From: Bradyrhizobium jicamae
Lineage (GTDB): Bacteria > Pseudomonadota > Alphaproteobacteria > Rhizobiales > Xanthobacteraceae
Assembly (NCBI RefSeq): GCF_018130695.1
Contig: NZ_JAFCJX010000003.1
Coordinates: 1-64,000 of the forward strand
Direction: 5' to 3'
DNA length: 64,000 nt
Below are positions 53,885 to 63,853 of this stretch, one piece after another. A program made the position numbers and the translations under genes. Position 1 is the stretch's first letter. Every line of letters starts with the position of its first letter. A model generated the notes under the pieces. That model was not told the DNA's origin and searched no databases. It worked only from the letters and a program-made list of their open reading frames with translations.

Positions 53885-55189
53885 TTACTTCAGCTTGCCG
53901 GTCGACAGGTCCATGATCATGCGCGTGGCGAGATAAAGCCGCGGCACGATGCTGTTGATCTGGACATATTCGGCATCGTTGGAGTGCGCGCCGAAGCCCG
54001 ACAGGCCCATGCCTTCCACGACGGCGCCCTGCGTCTTGAGGGCGGCAAACGCGGCGTCAGTGCCGCCGCCGGTGGCCTTCTCGTCCACCTTGAGCGGGAT
54101 TCCGAGCTCTTGATAGATCGTCTTGCCGTAGGCGGCGATGCGGTGCGAGGCCTCGTTGGCTTCGAGCGGCGGGCGGCGCACCTCGAACTTCAGCGCCACC
54201 TTCGAGTCAGGCAGCAGCTTGTTCTTGATCTTCTCCTGCAGCGCCTTCTCCAGCGCGTCGAAGTCCGACACCTTGAGCGCGCGTGCATCGGCCTGCGCGG
54301 ACGCATCAGCCGGGATCACGTTGCGATTGGTGCCGGCCTTCGACACCGTCCAGTTCAGCTTCAGACCCTGCTCGGGCTTCGACAAATCCTTCATCTGCAG
54401 CACCTGGTGCGACAGCTCGTACAGCGCGTTGATGCCGCCCTCGGGCCGTGCGCCGGCATGCGACGACTTGCCCTGCACGGTCAGATAGGCCGAGCCGATG
54501 CCGCTGGTCGCGAGCCGCAAGGTGCCGTCGGTGCCGCCGCCCTCGAACGAGAACACGACATCCTGGTCGGCCGCGAGCTTGGTGATGGTGCTGCGCCAGC
54601 CCGGCGAAGAGATCTCCTCGTCGGAATTGGTGAGCACCGTGAGCGTGCCGTACTCCTTGAAGTTCAGCTTCTGCAGCATCGCCACGGTGTGCAGGATCAG
54701 CGCAACGCCCTGCTTGTCGTCGGCGATGCCGAGGCCGTAGGCCTTGTCGCCGTCGATGCGGAACGGCTGATCCTTCAGCATGCCTTTCAGATACACCGTG
54801 TCCATATGGGCGATTAGCATGATCTTCTTGGTGCCGGTGCCCTTGAAGGTGGCGTGGACGGCCGGGCCGATCTTTTCGGGCGTGTCGTCGAGGCGATAGA
54901 TGTCGGTCGGCTGCAGGATCTCGACGGTGCCGCCGAGCTGTTTGAGCTGGCTGGCGACGCGCTCGGCAATCTGGTTCAGGCCCTCGAGATCCTTGCTGCC
55001 GGATTCGATGCTGACGAGATCGCGCAGCGTGTCGAGCAGCAGCTGCTGTTCCTTCTGCGCCAGCGCATGGACGTCGGCGACCGGCTCGGCATGCACGACG
55101 GTCGCGGCGCAGGCGAGCCAGAGCGAAGCAATCAACGGACGAACGAGGGACGGAGCGGAGGGTATTTGCAGCATGGCGAGGCGGTCCAT
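53885..55189 (-). CDS. M20-family zinc peptidase (glutamate carboxypeptidase-like), exported
   Basis: A 434-residue secreted di-zinc peptidase with a signal peptide ending AATVVHA. Metal and catalytic residues are seen: HMDTVYLKG (H, with D two residues later), GIADDKQG (bridging D), SDEEISSPG (catalytic E pair) and H in SGFGAHSNDAEY. A dimerisation domain occupies ~220-330. Relatives remove C-terminal glutamate or hydrolyse dipeptides and folate. ATG 55189 is used (55174 is possible). It is convergent with the kinase gene. Confidence 0.9.
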   Translation of the reverse strand: MDRLAMLQIPSAPSLVRPLIASLWLACAATVVHAEPVADVHALAQKEQQLLLDTLRDLVSIESGSKDLEGLNQIAERVASQLKQLGGTVEILQPTDIYRLDDTPEKIGPAVHATFKGTGTKKIMLIAHMDTVYLKGMLKDQPFRIDGDKAYGLGIADDKQGVALILHTVAMLQKLNFKEYGTLTVLTNSDEEISSPGWRSTITKLAADQDVVFSFEGGGTDGTLRLATSGIGSAYLTVQGKSSHAGARPEGGINALYELSHQVLQMKDLSKPEQGLKLNWTVSKAGTNRNVIPADASAQADARALKVSDFDALEKALQEKIKNKLLPDSKVALKFEVRRPPLEANEASHRIAAYGKTIYQELGIPLKVDEKATGGGTDAAFAALKTQGAVVEGMGLSGFGAHSNDAEYVQINSIVPRLYLATRMIMDLSTGKLK

Positions 55190-55413
55190 GAGGTTGGAGG
55201 GCGATCCCGTATGCCCCGGTTTGCATCGCTTGTCACGGGTGCGGGCTTGCCGCCGGCGGAGGGGAGGGAACCGGCTGTTGCGAGCAGATTGTTGCAACAA
55301 CCAGTGCGCGGACTTATTTGTGCGGAATATTCAGCCGCGAACCTTGTTTTTCGCCTTGGTCCCACCTTCATTGTTGAAGCGCGTATCGCGGCACACCCTT
55401 TGGATCATGTTTC

Positions 55414-57009
55414 ATGAGCACCAATTCGACGAATGCAGGACTTCTCCCCGAGCGCGTCCGAAATGCCGCGCAGGAACGGATCGCGACGGGCACTTACCCG
55501 ACGCTGGTGTTCGGCGTCGTGGATGGTGACAGAAGCGAGGTTGTGGCCTTCGGCAAGCTCGATGACGGCAAGGTGCCCGATGGCGAGACGGTCTACGAGA
55601 TCGGTTCGATCACAAAGACGTTCACCGCCACGTTGCTGGCACAGGCGGTGCTCTCAGGGCGTTTAACGCTCGATACGCCGGTGGCGCAACTTCTGCCGGA
55701 CTTCAAGATCCCGTCAGGCGCTGGCAGGGAGATCACGTTCGGCGATCTCGCCACGCATCACTCCGGCCTGCCGCGGATGCCGTCCAATTTCATGCCGCAG
55801 GACCCGGCAAATCCCTATGCCGACTACGATGTGGTGAAGCTGACGGCATTTCTTGCCGATTACCAGCTGCCGCGCGAGCCCGGCGTATCCTACGAATACT
55901 CCAATCTGGGATACGGGCTGCTGGGCCATGCGCTGGCGCAATCCGCGTCCACGACCTATGACGCCCTCGTCAGCGACCACATTCTGCAGCCGCTCGGGAT
56001 GACGATGAGCGGCACGGCGTTCACCGACGCGATGCGCGCCCGTCTCGCTCCCGGTCACGACGAAACCGGCGGAGCGGCAAAGAACTGGGACCTCGACGCA
56101 TTCGCAGGTGCAGGCGCGCTGCGTTCGACAGCCAACGACATGCTGCGCTATCTGAAGGCCAACATGGGCATCGGTTCGTCGCCGTTGGTCGCCGCGATGA
56201 ATCTTGCGCAACAGCCGCGCAGCGACATGGCGAAGGCGGTGCGCGTTGGCCTGGCCTGGATCACGACCGATAAGGGAATCGTCTCGCACAATGGCGGGAC
56301 AGGCGGATACAGAGGCTTTCTCGGCTTCACGGCGGACCGGAAGCGCGGCGTCATCGTCCTCACCAACACGACTACGGATCCCGACGATCTCGGTTTCGCC
56401 GCGCTCGACGCGGATGCGCCGCTTGCGCCGACACTTGAGGCGATTGTGCTGCCCAGCGCGTCGCTCGATGAGTATGCGGGAGTCTACAAGCTCGCCGACA
56501 ATTTCCTGCTCAAGGTGTACCGGATGAGCGGTCGGCTCTATGCCCAGGCGACCGGACAGGATGCGTTCCCCATCTTCCCGTCCGCGCCCAACGAATTCTT
56601 CGCCAGGGTTGCCGGAATCCGCATGACATTCAAGCGCGATGCCGAGGGCGTGGTGGATGGACTGGTCCTGCACCAGAATGGCGACCATGCGGCGCCGAAA
56701 CTGGCCGAAGCGAAAGAGACTGAACGCAGCGCCTCTGACCTTGCCTCCGGACTCCTGAGCGAGGTTCGGCTGCTGAATGACGACCACACGCCGATGGAGT
56801 TCGTGGCCTATGTCCTGGAAGGGGTCTTCGACAAGGATCGCGAGACCGCCATGCGGATCATGCTTGGGATCCATCACGAGGGCTCCGGTGTGTGCGGCAT
56901 CTATCGGCACGACGTCGCTGAGGCGAAGGTGAGGGTGGTCCTGGACCTGGCACGCCAGCATCGGCATCCGCTGCAATGCGTGCGTCAGCCCATCTCGTCG
57001 GCCAATTGA
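55414..57009 (+). CDS. Serine beta-lactamase/DD-peptidase-like protein fused to ClpS
   Basis: A 531-residue single frame with two parts. Residues ~1-330 are a class C beta-lactamase/AmpH-type serine hydrolase: S65-I-T-K68 (SxxK), Y162-S-N164 (YxN) and H292-N-G-G (HxG). A lipocalin-like tail follows (~345-430). Residues ~449-523 are a complete ClpS N-degron adaptor: [12 protein letters not shown] (455-464), the [11 protein letters not shown] block (H487) and HPLQC at the end, with the DD and His that bind N-terminal hydrophobic residues. There is no signal peptide, consistent with a cytosolic ClpS. The hydrolase may be a Clp-delivered or N-end-rule linked enzyme (inference). I know of no described protein with this pairing. 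Confidence 0.93.
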   Translation: MSTNSTNAGLLPERVRNAAQERIATGTYPTLVFGVVDGDRSEVVAFGKLDDGKVPDGETVYEIGSITKTFTATLLAQAVLSGRLTLDTPVAQLLPDFKIPSGAGREITFGDLATHHSGLPRMPSNFMPQDPANPYADYDVVKLTAFLADYQLPREPGVSYEYSNLGYGLLGHALAQSASTTYDALVSDHILQPLGMTMSGTAFTDAMRARLAPGHDETGGAAKNWDLDAFAGAGALRSTANDMLRYLKANMGIGSSPLVAAMNLAQQPRSDMAKAVRVGLAWITTDKGIVSHNGGTGGYRGFLGFTADRKRGVIVLTNTTTDPDDLGFAALDADAPLAPTLEAIVLPSASLDEYAGVYKLADNFLLKVYRMSGRLYAQATGQDAFPIFPSAPNEFFARVAGIRMTFKRDAEGVVDGLVLHQNGDHAAPKLAEAKETERSASDLASGLLSEVRLLNDDHTPMEFVAYVLEGVFDKDRETAMRIMLGIHHEGSGVCGIYRHDVAEAKVRVVLDLARQHRHPLQCVRQPISSAN

Positions 57010-57022
57010 ACGATGGGACGGA

Positions 57023-57862
57023 CTACAACTCGGTCCGCACCTTCCAGAGCTCCGGGAACAGCACGACCTCGAGCATCCTCCGCAAATAGGACACGCCGGA
57101 GGTGCCGCCAGTGCCTTGCTTCAGGCCGATGATGCGCTCGACGGTGGTGACGTGGTTGAAGCGCCAGCGGCGGAAATAGTCCTCGAAATCGACCAGCTTT
57201 TCCGCGAGCTCGTAGAGCATCCAGTGGGTTTCCGGCGACGTGTAGATCGTCTTCCAGGCGGCCAGCACCTTGTCGTTTTCGGTCCGCATCGTGCGCCAAT
57301 CGGTGCGCTGCGCGTCCGCGCCGATGTCGAAGCCGTTGCGGCCGAGCAGCAGGATGGCTTCGTCATAGAGGCTCGGTGCAGCCAGGATCTCCTCCAGCTT
57401 CGCGACGATGTCGCCGCGATGATCGTGCGGCCGAAGCATTGCGAGATTGCGGTTGCCGGCGAGGAATTCGATCGCGCGGTACTGGTAGGACTGGAAGCCC
57501 GAGGACTGTCCGAGCCGGTCGCGAAACTTGGTGTATTCGCTCGGCGTCATCGTGCGCAGCACATCCCAGGCATTGTTGAGCTGCTCGAAGATCCGCGCCA
57601 TCCGCGACAGCATCTTGAAGGCGGACTCGAGCTGATCGCCGCGGATCGCCCGGATCGCCGCGCGGATTTCGTGAACCGCAAGCTTCATCCAGAGCTCGGA
57701 GGTCTGGTGCTGGATGATGAACAGCAGCTCGTCATGCGCATCCGAGAGCTGCTTCTGGGCGCCGAGCACGAGCTCGAGGTTGAGATAGTCGCTGTAGGAC
57801 ATGCGGTCCGCAAACGACATCTGGGCGCCCTCACTCGAGGGGTCGTAGGGTTTTCTGGTCAT
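57023..57862 (-). CDS. kynA: Tryptophan 2,3-dioxygenase
   Basis: A 279-residue heme dioxygenase that opens the indole ring of tryptophan to N-formylkynurenine. Seen: [28 protein letters not shown] (substrate-binding His and Arg nearby), [17 protein letters not shown] and [12 protein letters not shown] (heme-ligand His). Bacterial size is typical. It overlaps kynU by four bases (ATGA) on the minus strand, so the two are translationally coupled. Product goes to the formamidase at 59211 and then to kynU. Confidence 0.95.
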   Translation of the reverse strand: MTRKPYDPSSEGAQMSFADRMSYSDYLNLELVLGAQKQLSDAHDELLFIIQHQTSELWMKLAVHEIRAAIRAIRGDQLESAFKMLSRMARIFEQLNNAWDVLRTMTPSEYTKFRDRLGQSSGFQSYQYRAIEFLAGNRNLAMLRPHDHRGDIVAKLEEILAAPSLYDEAILLLGRNGFDIGADAQRTDWRTMRTENDKVLAAWKTIYTSPETHWMLYELAEKLVDFEDYFRRWRFNHVTTVERIIGLKQGTGGTSGVSYLRRMLEVVLFPELWKVRTEL

Positions 57863-59052
57863 GTCACCAAGGCCCTCTTGCGATATTCCGCGGTGTCCCA
57901 GCGCCGGTTGGCGAGGATATCAGCGAGGACGTCGACCGCGGCTCGCACCTCGGCCTCGCCGATATAGAGCGGCGTGAAGCCGAAGCGAAGCGCATCCGGC
58001 GCTCGGAAGTCGCCGATCACGCCGCGCGCGATCAGCGCCTGCATGATCGCGTAACCCTCGTCGTGACGGAACGACACCTGGCTGCCGCGTTGGCTGCCGT
58101 CGCGCGGCGAGGCGAGCGTCAACTCAGGGCAGCGCGCCTCTACCTCGCGGATGAAGAGATCGCCGAGCGTGATCGACGCCTTCCGCACGTCGTCCATGCT
58201 GACGCCGTCCCAGACGTCGAGCGCGGCATCGAGCGCGGCCATCGCGATGACGGGCGGCGTGCCGACCCGCATCCGCTCGATGCCTTCGCCCGGACGGTAA
58301 TCGAGATCGAACGCAAAGGGCGACTGATGTCCCATCCAGCCCGACAGCGCCGGCCGCGCCGTCTCGGCATGTTTGGGCGCCACATAGATGAAGGCCGGCG
58401 CGCCGGGGCCGGCGTTGAGATATTTGTAGGTGCAGCCGACCGCGAAATCCGCTTTCGCGCCGGAAACGTCGACGGGGATCGCGCCGGCCGAATGGGCCAG
58501 ATCCCAGATCGCGAGCGCGCCCGCGTCGTGCGCCTTCCTGGTCAGCGCCGCCATGTCATGGAGGCGGCCGGTGCGGTAATCGACCTCGGTCAGCATCGTC
58601 ACGGCGATGGTGTCGTCGATCGCTGCTTCGACCTCTTCGGGCGCGACGACCTTGAGCTCATGGCCACGGTCGAGCGTCTTGAGCAGGCCCTCAGCCATGT
58701 AGAGATCGGACGGGAAGTTGCCGCTGTCCGACAGCACCACGCGGCGGGATGGATTGAGCGCGAGCGCCGAGGCGAGCGCCTGGTAGACCTTGATCGACAG
58801 CGTGTCGCCGACCACCACGGTGCCGTCGGGCGCGCCGATCAGGCGGCCGATGCGGTCGCCGATCCGGCGCGGCTGCACCATCCAGCCGGCGCTGTTCCAG
58901 CCCCGGATCAGCAGCTCTCCCCATTCCTCCGTCATCATGCGCTGGACGCGCGCGGTGACGGTGGCGGGCAGGGGCCCCAGCGAATTGCCGTCCAGATAGA
59001 TCACGCCGGCCGGCAGGCTGAACAGGGATTGTGTCCGCTTGAAATCGGTCAT
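57859..59052 (-). CDS. kynU: Kynureninase
   Basis: A 397-residue PLP enzyme that cleaves kynurenine to anthranilate and alanine. Seen: [11 protein letters not shown] at the start, [61 protein letters not shown] (the Lys in CTYKYL binds PLP) and GFTPLYI. ATG 59052 is used. It is upstream in the kynU-kynA operon, divergent from the formamidase gene. Confidence 0.95.
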   Translation of the reverse strand: MTDFKRTQSLFSLPAGVIYLDGNSLGPLPATVTARVQRMMTEEWGELLIRGWNSAGWMVQPRRIGDRIGRLIGAPDGTVVVGDTLSIKVYQALASALALNPSRRVVLSDSGNFPSDLYMAEGLLKTLDRGHELKVVAPEEVEAAIDDTIAVTMLTEVDYRTGRLHDMAALTRKAHDAGALAIWDLAHSAGAIPVDVSGAKADFAVGCTYKYLNAGPGAPAFIYVAPKHAETARPALSGWMGHQSPFAFDLDYRPGEGIERMRVGTPPVIAMAALDAALDVWDGVSMDDVRKASITLGDLFIREVEARCPELTLASPRDGSQRGSQVSFRHDEGYAIMQALIARGVIGDFRAPDALRFGFTPLYIGEAEVRAAVDVLADILANRRWDTAEYRKRALVT

Positions 59053-59106
59053 CCGTTTCCCTCACGCGCAAGGGGCAGATAGTGGCATGCCGGGAAATTA
59101 CTTCAA

Positions 59107-59123
59107 GCCTAAAATTTATAGGC
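59107..59123. promoter_or_regulatory. Palindrome GCCTA-N7-TAGGC in the kynU/kynB promoter gap
   Basis: A perfect 5-bp inverted repeat with an AT-rich centre (AAATTTA) lies midway between the divergent kynU and formamidase genes. Such sites suit an Lrp/AsnC-type regulator (KynR in other bacteria is of this family). No regulator gene is in the window. Confidence 0.55.
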
Positions 59124-59210
59124 ATGAAATAGATTCTCCTTGGGCGTCGTGGCGCGATGCTATTAGATTCCATCGACCTGGTCGCGGCTGACCATTCAGG
59201 ATACCGGCCC

Positions 59211-60044
59211 ATGATCTTTCATCAGATTTCCGACTGGAATGACGCCTACGCCAACGGCCCCAACATCCCCGGCGGCGAGCGCTGGCCGGCGGCGTGGGTG
59301 CAGCCAGCGCAGGCCTATCGTGATGAACTCGTGGGCAGCGGTCGCGCCACGCTCGATATCGGCTATGGCGACAAGGCGCGGAACCGGTTCGACCTGTTCC
59401 GCCCCGAGGGGACGCCCAGAGGCCTCGTCGTGTTCGTGCATGGCGGCTTCTGGAAGGCGCTCGACAAGAGTTTTTGGTCGAATCTCGCGCGCGGGTCCGT
59501 CGACAGCGGGTACGCGGTGGCGATGCCGTCCTACACGTTGTGTCCGGCGGCGCGCATTGCCGACATCACGCGCGAGGTCGGCGCCGCGATCGCGCAAGCC
59601 GCCGCGATGGTGCAGGGGCCGATGTGTCTCACGGGCCACTCGGCCGGCGGCCACCTGGTGACGCGGATGATCTCGGCGACGTCGCCGCTGCCGGCCGAGG
59701 TGTGCGCACGCATCCGCCACACGGTGTCGATCTCCGGCCTGCACGACCTGCGGCCGTTGATGAACACCGCGATGAACGCCGATCTCAGGATCGACGAGGC
59801 GGAAGCGTGGGCGGAGAGTCCGGCCTTGCTGCAGCCTCTGCCCGGGGCGCGCGTCACCTGCTGGGTCGGCGGCGCCGAGCGTCCGGAGTTCATCCGCCAG
59901 AATGCGCTGCTGGCCAACATCTGGACCGGACTCGGCGCGCGCACCTGCGCCATCGAAGAGCCGGGCAAGCACCATTTCGACGTCATCGACGGTCTTGCCG
60001 ATCGCGGGCATCCGATGGTGCGGATGTTGTTGTCGGAGGCGTAA
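59211..60044 (+). CDS. Alpha/beta-hydrolase kynurenine formamidase
   Basis: A 277-residue serine hydrolase of the arylformamidase (AFMID) type. The oxyanion motif HGGFW and nucleophile GHSAGGH are typical of the alpha/beta formamidases, and the base His stands in GKHHFDVID. It should hydrolyse N-formylkynurenine to kynurenine, bridging kynA and kynU. It is not the metal-dependent KynB cyclase-fold type, so no gene symbol is given. I use ATG 59211; ATG 59157 lies in the promoter gap. Confidence 0.85.
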   Translation: MIFHQISDWNDAYANGPNIPGGERWPAAWVQPAQAYRDELVGSGRATLDIGYGDKARNRFDLFRPEGTPRGLVVFVHGGFWKALDKSFWSNLARGSVDSGYAVAMPSYTLCPAARIADITREVGAAIAQAAAMVQGPMCLTGHSAGGHLVTRMISATSPLPAEVCARIRHTVSISGLHDLRPLMNTAMNADLRIDEAEAWAESPALLQPLPGARVTCWVGGAERPEFIRQNALLANIWTGLGARTCAIEEPGKHHFDVIDGLADRGHPMVRMLLSEA

Positions 60045-60052
60045 GCGCAAGC

Positions 60053-60083
60053 AAAAACCCCGGAGCGCATGCCCGGGGTTTTT
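60053..60083. terminator. Bidirectional terminator
   Basis: AAAAACCCCGG and CCGGGGTTTTT, with A- and T-runs on the outer edges, form a symmetric hairpin between the convergent formamidase and TRAP permease genes. It can end both transcripts. Confidence 0.85.
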
Positions 60084-60104
60084 CCTTTCCGAGATGCGGC
60101 CGCG

Positions 60105-61706
60105 CTATTGCTTCGGCTGGCCGAAATCGAGCGGCGGCAGCTCGATCTGCGGCACCTCGATCTTGACCTTATTGAGGTCGACGTCGACCGGCTTGTCGAG
60201 CAGGCCGGTGACGACGACCGGGAAGGCGATCACCAGCGCCACCATGATCGCCTGCAGGCCGATCCACGGCATCGCGCCCCAATAGATGTCGGAGCTCTTC
60301 ACTTCCTTCGGCGCCACGCCGCGCAGGTAGAACAGCGCAAATCCGAACGGCGGATGCAGGAACGAGGTCTGCATGTTGACGCAGAGCATCACGCCGAACC
60401 AGATCAGCGCGGCGTCCGCGCCGACCACCGGCGTCAGGATCTTCTGCGCGATCGGCGCGATCATCGGCAGGATGATGAAGGCGATCTCGAAGAAGTCGAG
60501 GAAGAACGCCAGGAAGAAGATGAAGAGGTTGATGAAGATCAGGAAGCCCCAGACGCCGCCGGGCAGCGAGGTCAAGAGATGCTCGAGCCAGACGCCGCCG
60601 GAGACGCCGAGGAACACCACCGAGAAGCAGGTCGAGCCGATCAGGATGAAGGTGACCATGCAGGTGAGGCGCATGGTGGACTCGTAGCCCTGCTTGATCA
60701 GGTCGCGCAGCTCGGGAATCCGCACCGCCTCGAGACACACCCAGACCACCGCCAGATAGGTCACGGCAAAGGCGAGCTTGAAGACCAGGTTCTCGCTGTA
60801 GAGGATGGCGACGATGGTGCCGATGCCGGCCGCGATCACGCCGGCGATCATGATCTTGTGGCCGGTCGAGCTGAAATCCTTGTGATGCAGGGCGGCGAGC
60901 ACGATGGCGCCGACCGCGCCCATGGCGCCGGCTTCGGTCGGGGTCGCAAGGCCCATCATCATGGTGCCGAGCACGACGAAGATCAGCACCGCGGAGGGGA
61001 TGATGCCCATCAGGCACTTCTTCCACAGCGGCCAGCCGGTCAGGGTGCGCGCCTCCTTGGGCACCGGCGGCACGTGGTCCGGCTTGATCAGGCCGAGCAG
61101 GAAGGTGTAGCCGGCGAACAGCATGATCTGGAACACCGAGGGGCCCCAGGCGCCGAGATACATGTCGCCGACCGACTTGCCGAGCTGGTCGGCGAGCACG
61201 ATCAGGACCAGCGACGGCGGCACCAGCTGCGTGATGGTGCCCGAGGCCGCCAGCACGCCGGTGATGTAGCGCATGTTGTAGCCGTAGCGGATCATCACCG
61301 GCATCGAGATCAGCGCCATCGCGATCACCTGCGCCGCCACCGTGCCGGTGATGGCACCGAGGATGAAGCCGACGATGATGACGGAGTAGCCGAGGCCGCC
61401 TCTGATAGGGCCGAACAGCTGGCCCATCGAGTCCAGCATGTCCTCGGCGAGCCCGCATCTCTCCAATATCGCGCCCATGAAGGTGAAGAAGGGGATCGCG
61501 AGCAGCAGCTCGTTGGAGAGCACGCTGCCGAACACGCGGCCCGGGATCGCCTGCAGGAAGTTGAGGTCGAAGAAGCCGAGATAGATCGACAGGAAGCCGA
61601 ACGACAGGCCGACCGCGGCGAGCGTGAACGCCACCGGGTAGCCGATCAGCATGGCCAGGACCAGGCCGCCGAACATCAACGGCGGCATCATCTCCAGCGT
61701 AATCAT
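60105..61706 (-). CDS. TRAP transporter large permease (DctM)
   Basis: A 533-residue protein with about 12-14 transmembrane segments. Typical DctM blocks are present: LAIPFFTFMGAILERCGLAEDMLD, GAITGTVAAQVIAMALISMPVMIRYGYN and VPPSLVLIVLADQLGKSVGDMYLGA. It is the ion-coupled channel of a TRAP uptake system. Two binding proteins of the right subgroup, but no permease, lie at 42637 and 43993. A ~4-base overlap (ATGA) with the small permease couples the pair. Confidence 0.93.
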   Translation of the reverse strand: MITLEMMPPLMFGGLVLAMLIGYPVAFTLAAVGLSFGFLSIYLGFFDLNFLQAIPGRVFGSVLSNELLLAIPFFTFMGAILERCGLAEDMLDSMGQLFGPIRGGLGYSVIIVGFILGAITGTVAAQVIAMALISMPVMIRYGYNMRYITGVLAASGTITQLVPPSLVLIVLADQLGKSVGDMYLGAWGPSVFQIMLFAGYTFLLGLIKPDHVPPVPKEARTLTGWPLWKKCLMGIIPSAVLIFVVLGTMMMGLATPTEAGAMGAVGAIVLAALHHKDFSSTGHKIMIAGVIAAGIGTIVAILYSENLVFKLAFAVTYLAVVWVCLEAVRIPELRDLIKQGYESTMRLTCMVTFILIGSTCFSVVFLGVSGGVWLEHLLTSLPGGVWGFLIFINLFIFFLAFFLDFFEIAFIILPMIAPIAQKILTPVVGADAALIWFGVMLCVNMQTSFLHPPFGFALFYLRGVAPKEVKSSDIYWGAMPWIGLQAIMVALVIAFPVVVTGLLDKPVDVDLNKVKIEVPQIELPPLDFGQPKQ

Positions 61707-62242
61707 TGCGTCGGCCTCTCGTACTTCGCGTCGATCGTTACATAGCCCTGCAGCGCGGCGGCGCGCTTGATCACCTCGGAGACGCCTTGCAAGGCCAGCA
61801 TCACGAAGCCGGACGGGATGACGAACTTGATCGGCCAGCGCACCAGGCCGCCGGCGTTGGAGGAGATCTCGCCGACCTCATAGGCCTGGTAGAAGAACGG
61901 CCAGGACAGATAGGCGAGCAGCAGGCAGGCCGGGATCAGGAAGATCAGCGTGCCGAGCATGTCGAGCCAGAGCTGGGCGCGCTCGGAGATCATCAGATAG
62001 AAGATCTCGACCCGGACGTGCTCGTTGCGCTTGAAGGTGTAGGAGGCGCCGAACATCACCAGCAAGGCGAACATGTACCACTGCAGCTCGAGCCAGCCGT
62101 TGGAGGAGTAGCTGAACGCGTAGCGGATCATCGCGTTGGCGGCGCTGACCAGGCAGGCCAGCAGCACGAGCAGGTTGCAGACGTAGCCGATCTTCTCGTT
62201 GAGTTGGTCGATGGCCGTACTCAGAGCCAGCAATGGACGCAT
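61703..62242 (-). CDS. TRAP transporter small permease (DctQ)
   Basis: A 179-residue protein with four predicted helices and the DctQ signature WLELQWYMFALLVMFGASYTFKRNEHVRVEIF. The start ATG 62242 is preceded by GGAG; a GTG at 62260 is possible. It is first in the two-gene operon with the large permease. No binding protein gene is adjacent. Confidence 0.92.
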   Translation of the reverse strand: MRPLLALSTAIDQLNEKIGYVCNLLVLLACLVSAANAMIRYAFSYSSNGWLELQWYMFALLVMFGASYTFKRNEHVRVEIFYLMISERAQLWLDMLGTLIFLIPACLLLAYLSWPFFYQAYEVGEISSNAGGLVRWPIKFVIPSGFVMLALQGVSEVIKRAAALQGYVTIDAKYERPTQ

Positions 62243-62699
62243 CACGGTCTCCACGGCCACGCCCAGCGCGTGCCTGATATGTTGACGAGCATCACAGCCC
62301 CGTCACGCGACAACGCGCGCGGGCACGGCTCACTTCCGGGAGCGATTGCAACGGTCGTCCTCCCCCTCGAAATCCGCTTCCGCCGTCTTGGCTGCGCCTG
62401 TCCCGGACGCAGCGGCCTGTTCGGCCGGCTGGCTGAAAGCCGTGGGCACCATTTCAGCGCCTCAACGCGCCGTCAATCGGAAAATGGGCAAATTGACGCG
62501 GCCACAAAGGGTTGTCCCGGTTTGGTGAAGTCGATGGCGGTATACTTTTGGGGGAGGGAGAACCGGTCCGGCTGGAGGGGGCAGGGCCTAAGGCGCGTTC
62601 CCCGCCGGGATATCGCCACAGGACGATCTGCATCGGCTCGCCCGCTGGCCGATTCGTGCTTAGGGCGTCCGGTGTTTCGCAGTGGCGTTCATGCATGAG
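62243..62699. other. Intergenic region before repeat B
   Basis: About 450 bases with no frame that resembles a protein. Promoter of the TRAP permease operon is presumably at the left end; no motif is clear. Confidence 0.4.
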
Positions 62700-63227
62700 G
62701 TCTCGTTCTCGCGGCACGATTTGCCCGAGCTTTGCGTTTCGTTTCGCCCCCTCTTGGTAGCGAGGGCGCAGGGAAGACCGGGAGCACGCCGCCCCCGCGG
62801 TCTCACGTGCAATGTGCACAAAAAAGTGCGCACGCGAGCATACAGGTTCGGCTGAGACATCCCGGCCTTCCCCGCGCGATGGTCTTACGGCTTATACGTG
62901 CTCGCCCTGGTGAGACTCTGCTTTTGTGTCACCATCATCCACGATCGGCTTTGGACCTTTCGCAGACTTGCCACCAGCATCGGGGCGGCAGGCCCACACG
63001 ACTTCGCCGTCCGCCTCATGCGCGCAACGTCAATCGCACACTCGGCGGCCACCGCATCTCCACCCACGTTCGTGGCGTTCGCGAGCGCCCCTCGTGTCGG
63101 GTGAGACGGGGGATATATAGCACTGGTTTGTCATTCTGACAAGACGAAATTTAGTTCGTGGAAGGCGAAATATTTTGCGGCGAGGGACTTGCGCCGTCGG
63201 GCAAATCAGTGATCGAATATCGCAGCG
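62700..63227. repeat. Dispersed ~500 bp repeat, copy B
   Basis: Same orientation and order as copy A (35822-36320), with substitutions and small indels throughout. The arms GGCAAATCAG near the right end and GCGGCACGATTTGCCCGAG near the left are inverted relative to each other (TTTGCC/GGCAAA), a feature of both copies. No conserved frame. Confidence 0.85.
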
Positions 63228-63376
63228 AGGACTGTGCGAGCGCCATCACGTGGTAGGGGCAACATGCGACGTGGCTCTGGCGGTAGAATGAGCGGGCAAG
63301 CACCCCGTACCTGGCCAATAAGTGTAACCGTAATTCGGCAGCACGAAAGAACGGCGCAACATAAGCCTAGCTAGTG

Positions 63377-63814
63377 CTAAGCGGCTTCATAGGCATAAAT
63401 CAACTCTTCCAAAAACTTTCGCTCTTCTGGAAGCTTCTCGGTCGGATCGTGCAACACATTGCGGACGAGATAATATTCTGTTTCGGTTTTTATGTGGCCT
63501 CGCTTTTTGATCTTTGCGTAGCTCTTCGAATATCTTCGCCTCAGTTCGGAGAGCGTGATAATGCCGCGACTTCGAAGCTGGGCGTCTAGTTTCACGACGT
63601 CCTCATGGTTGAAATGTAACGACATTTCCACACAGTCGTTGATAGCTTGGCGGAGTCCGTTCAAGGCTGCCGTCATGCTCTTTTTCTCCAGAGCTTCAAG
63701 GCGCGCTATCGGCAGCTTGTCCGCCGGCAGTCCCTCAGCTTTGAGATATCGCTCAGCATAAAATGAAAGAAAACCTTTCATCTGCGCATATTCTAGCTTG
63801 GAGTTGTTCTGCAT
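63377..63814 (-). CDS. Hypothetical charged helical protein
   Basis: A 145-residue protein rich in K/E/L, mostly helical (EYAQMKGFLSFYAERYLKAEGLPADKLPIARLEALEKKSMTAALNGLRQAINDCVEMS). Base composition is more AT-rich than the neighbours and it lies next to an insertion sequence, suggesting horizontal gain. No motif recognised; no neighbour suggests a role. Confidence 0.6.
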   Translation of the reverse strand: MQNNSKLEYAQMKGFLSFYAERYLKAEGLPADKLPIARLEALEKKSMTAALNGLRQAINDCVEMSLHFNHEDVVKLDAQLRSRGIITLSELRRRYSKSYAKIKKRGHIKTETEYYLVRNVLHDPTEKLPEERKFLEELIYAYEAA

Positions 63815-63853
63815 CGCAGATATCCGCTACGGCGCTAGGATTACGGTGACAGT

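Noticed and set aside
60069..61745. A 558-codon plus-strand frame
   Set aside because: Antisense to the DctM gene; composition is almost all H/D/E/R and it has no domain.
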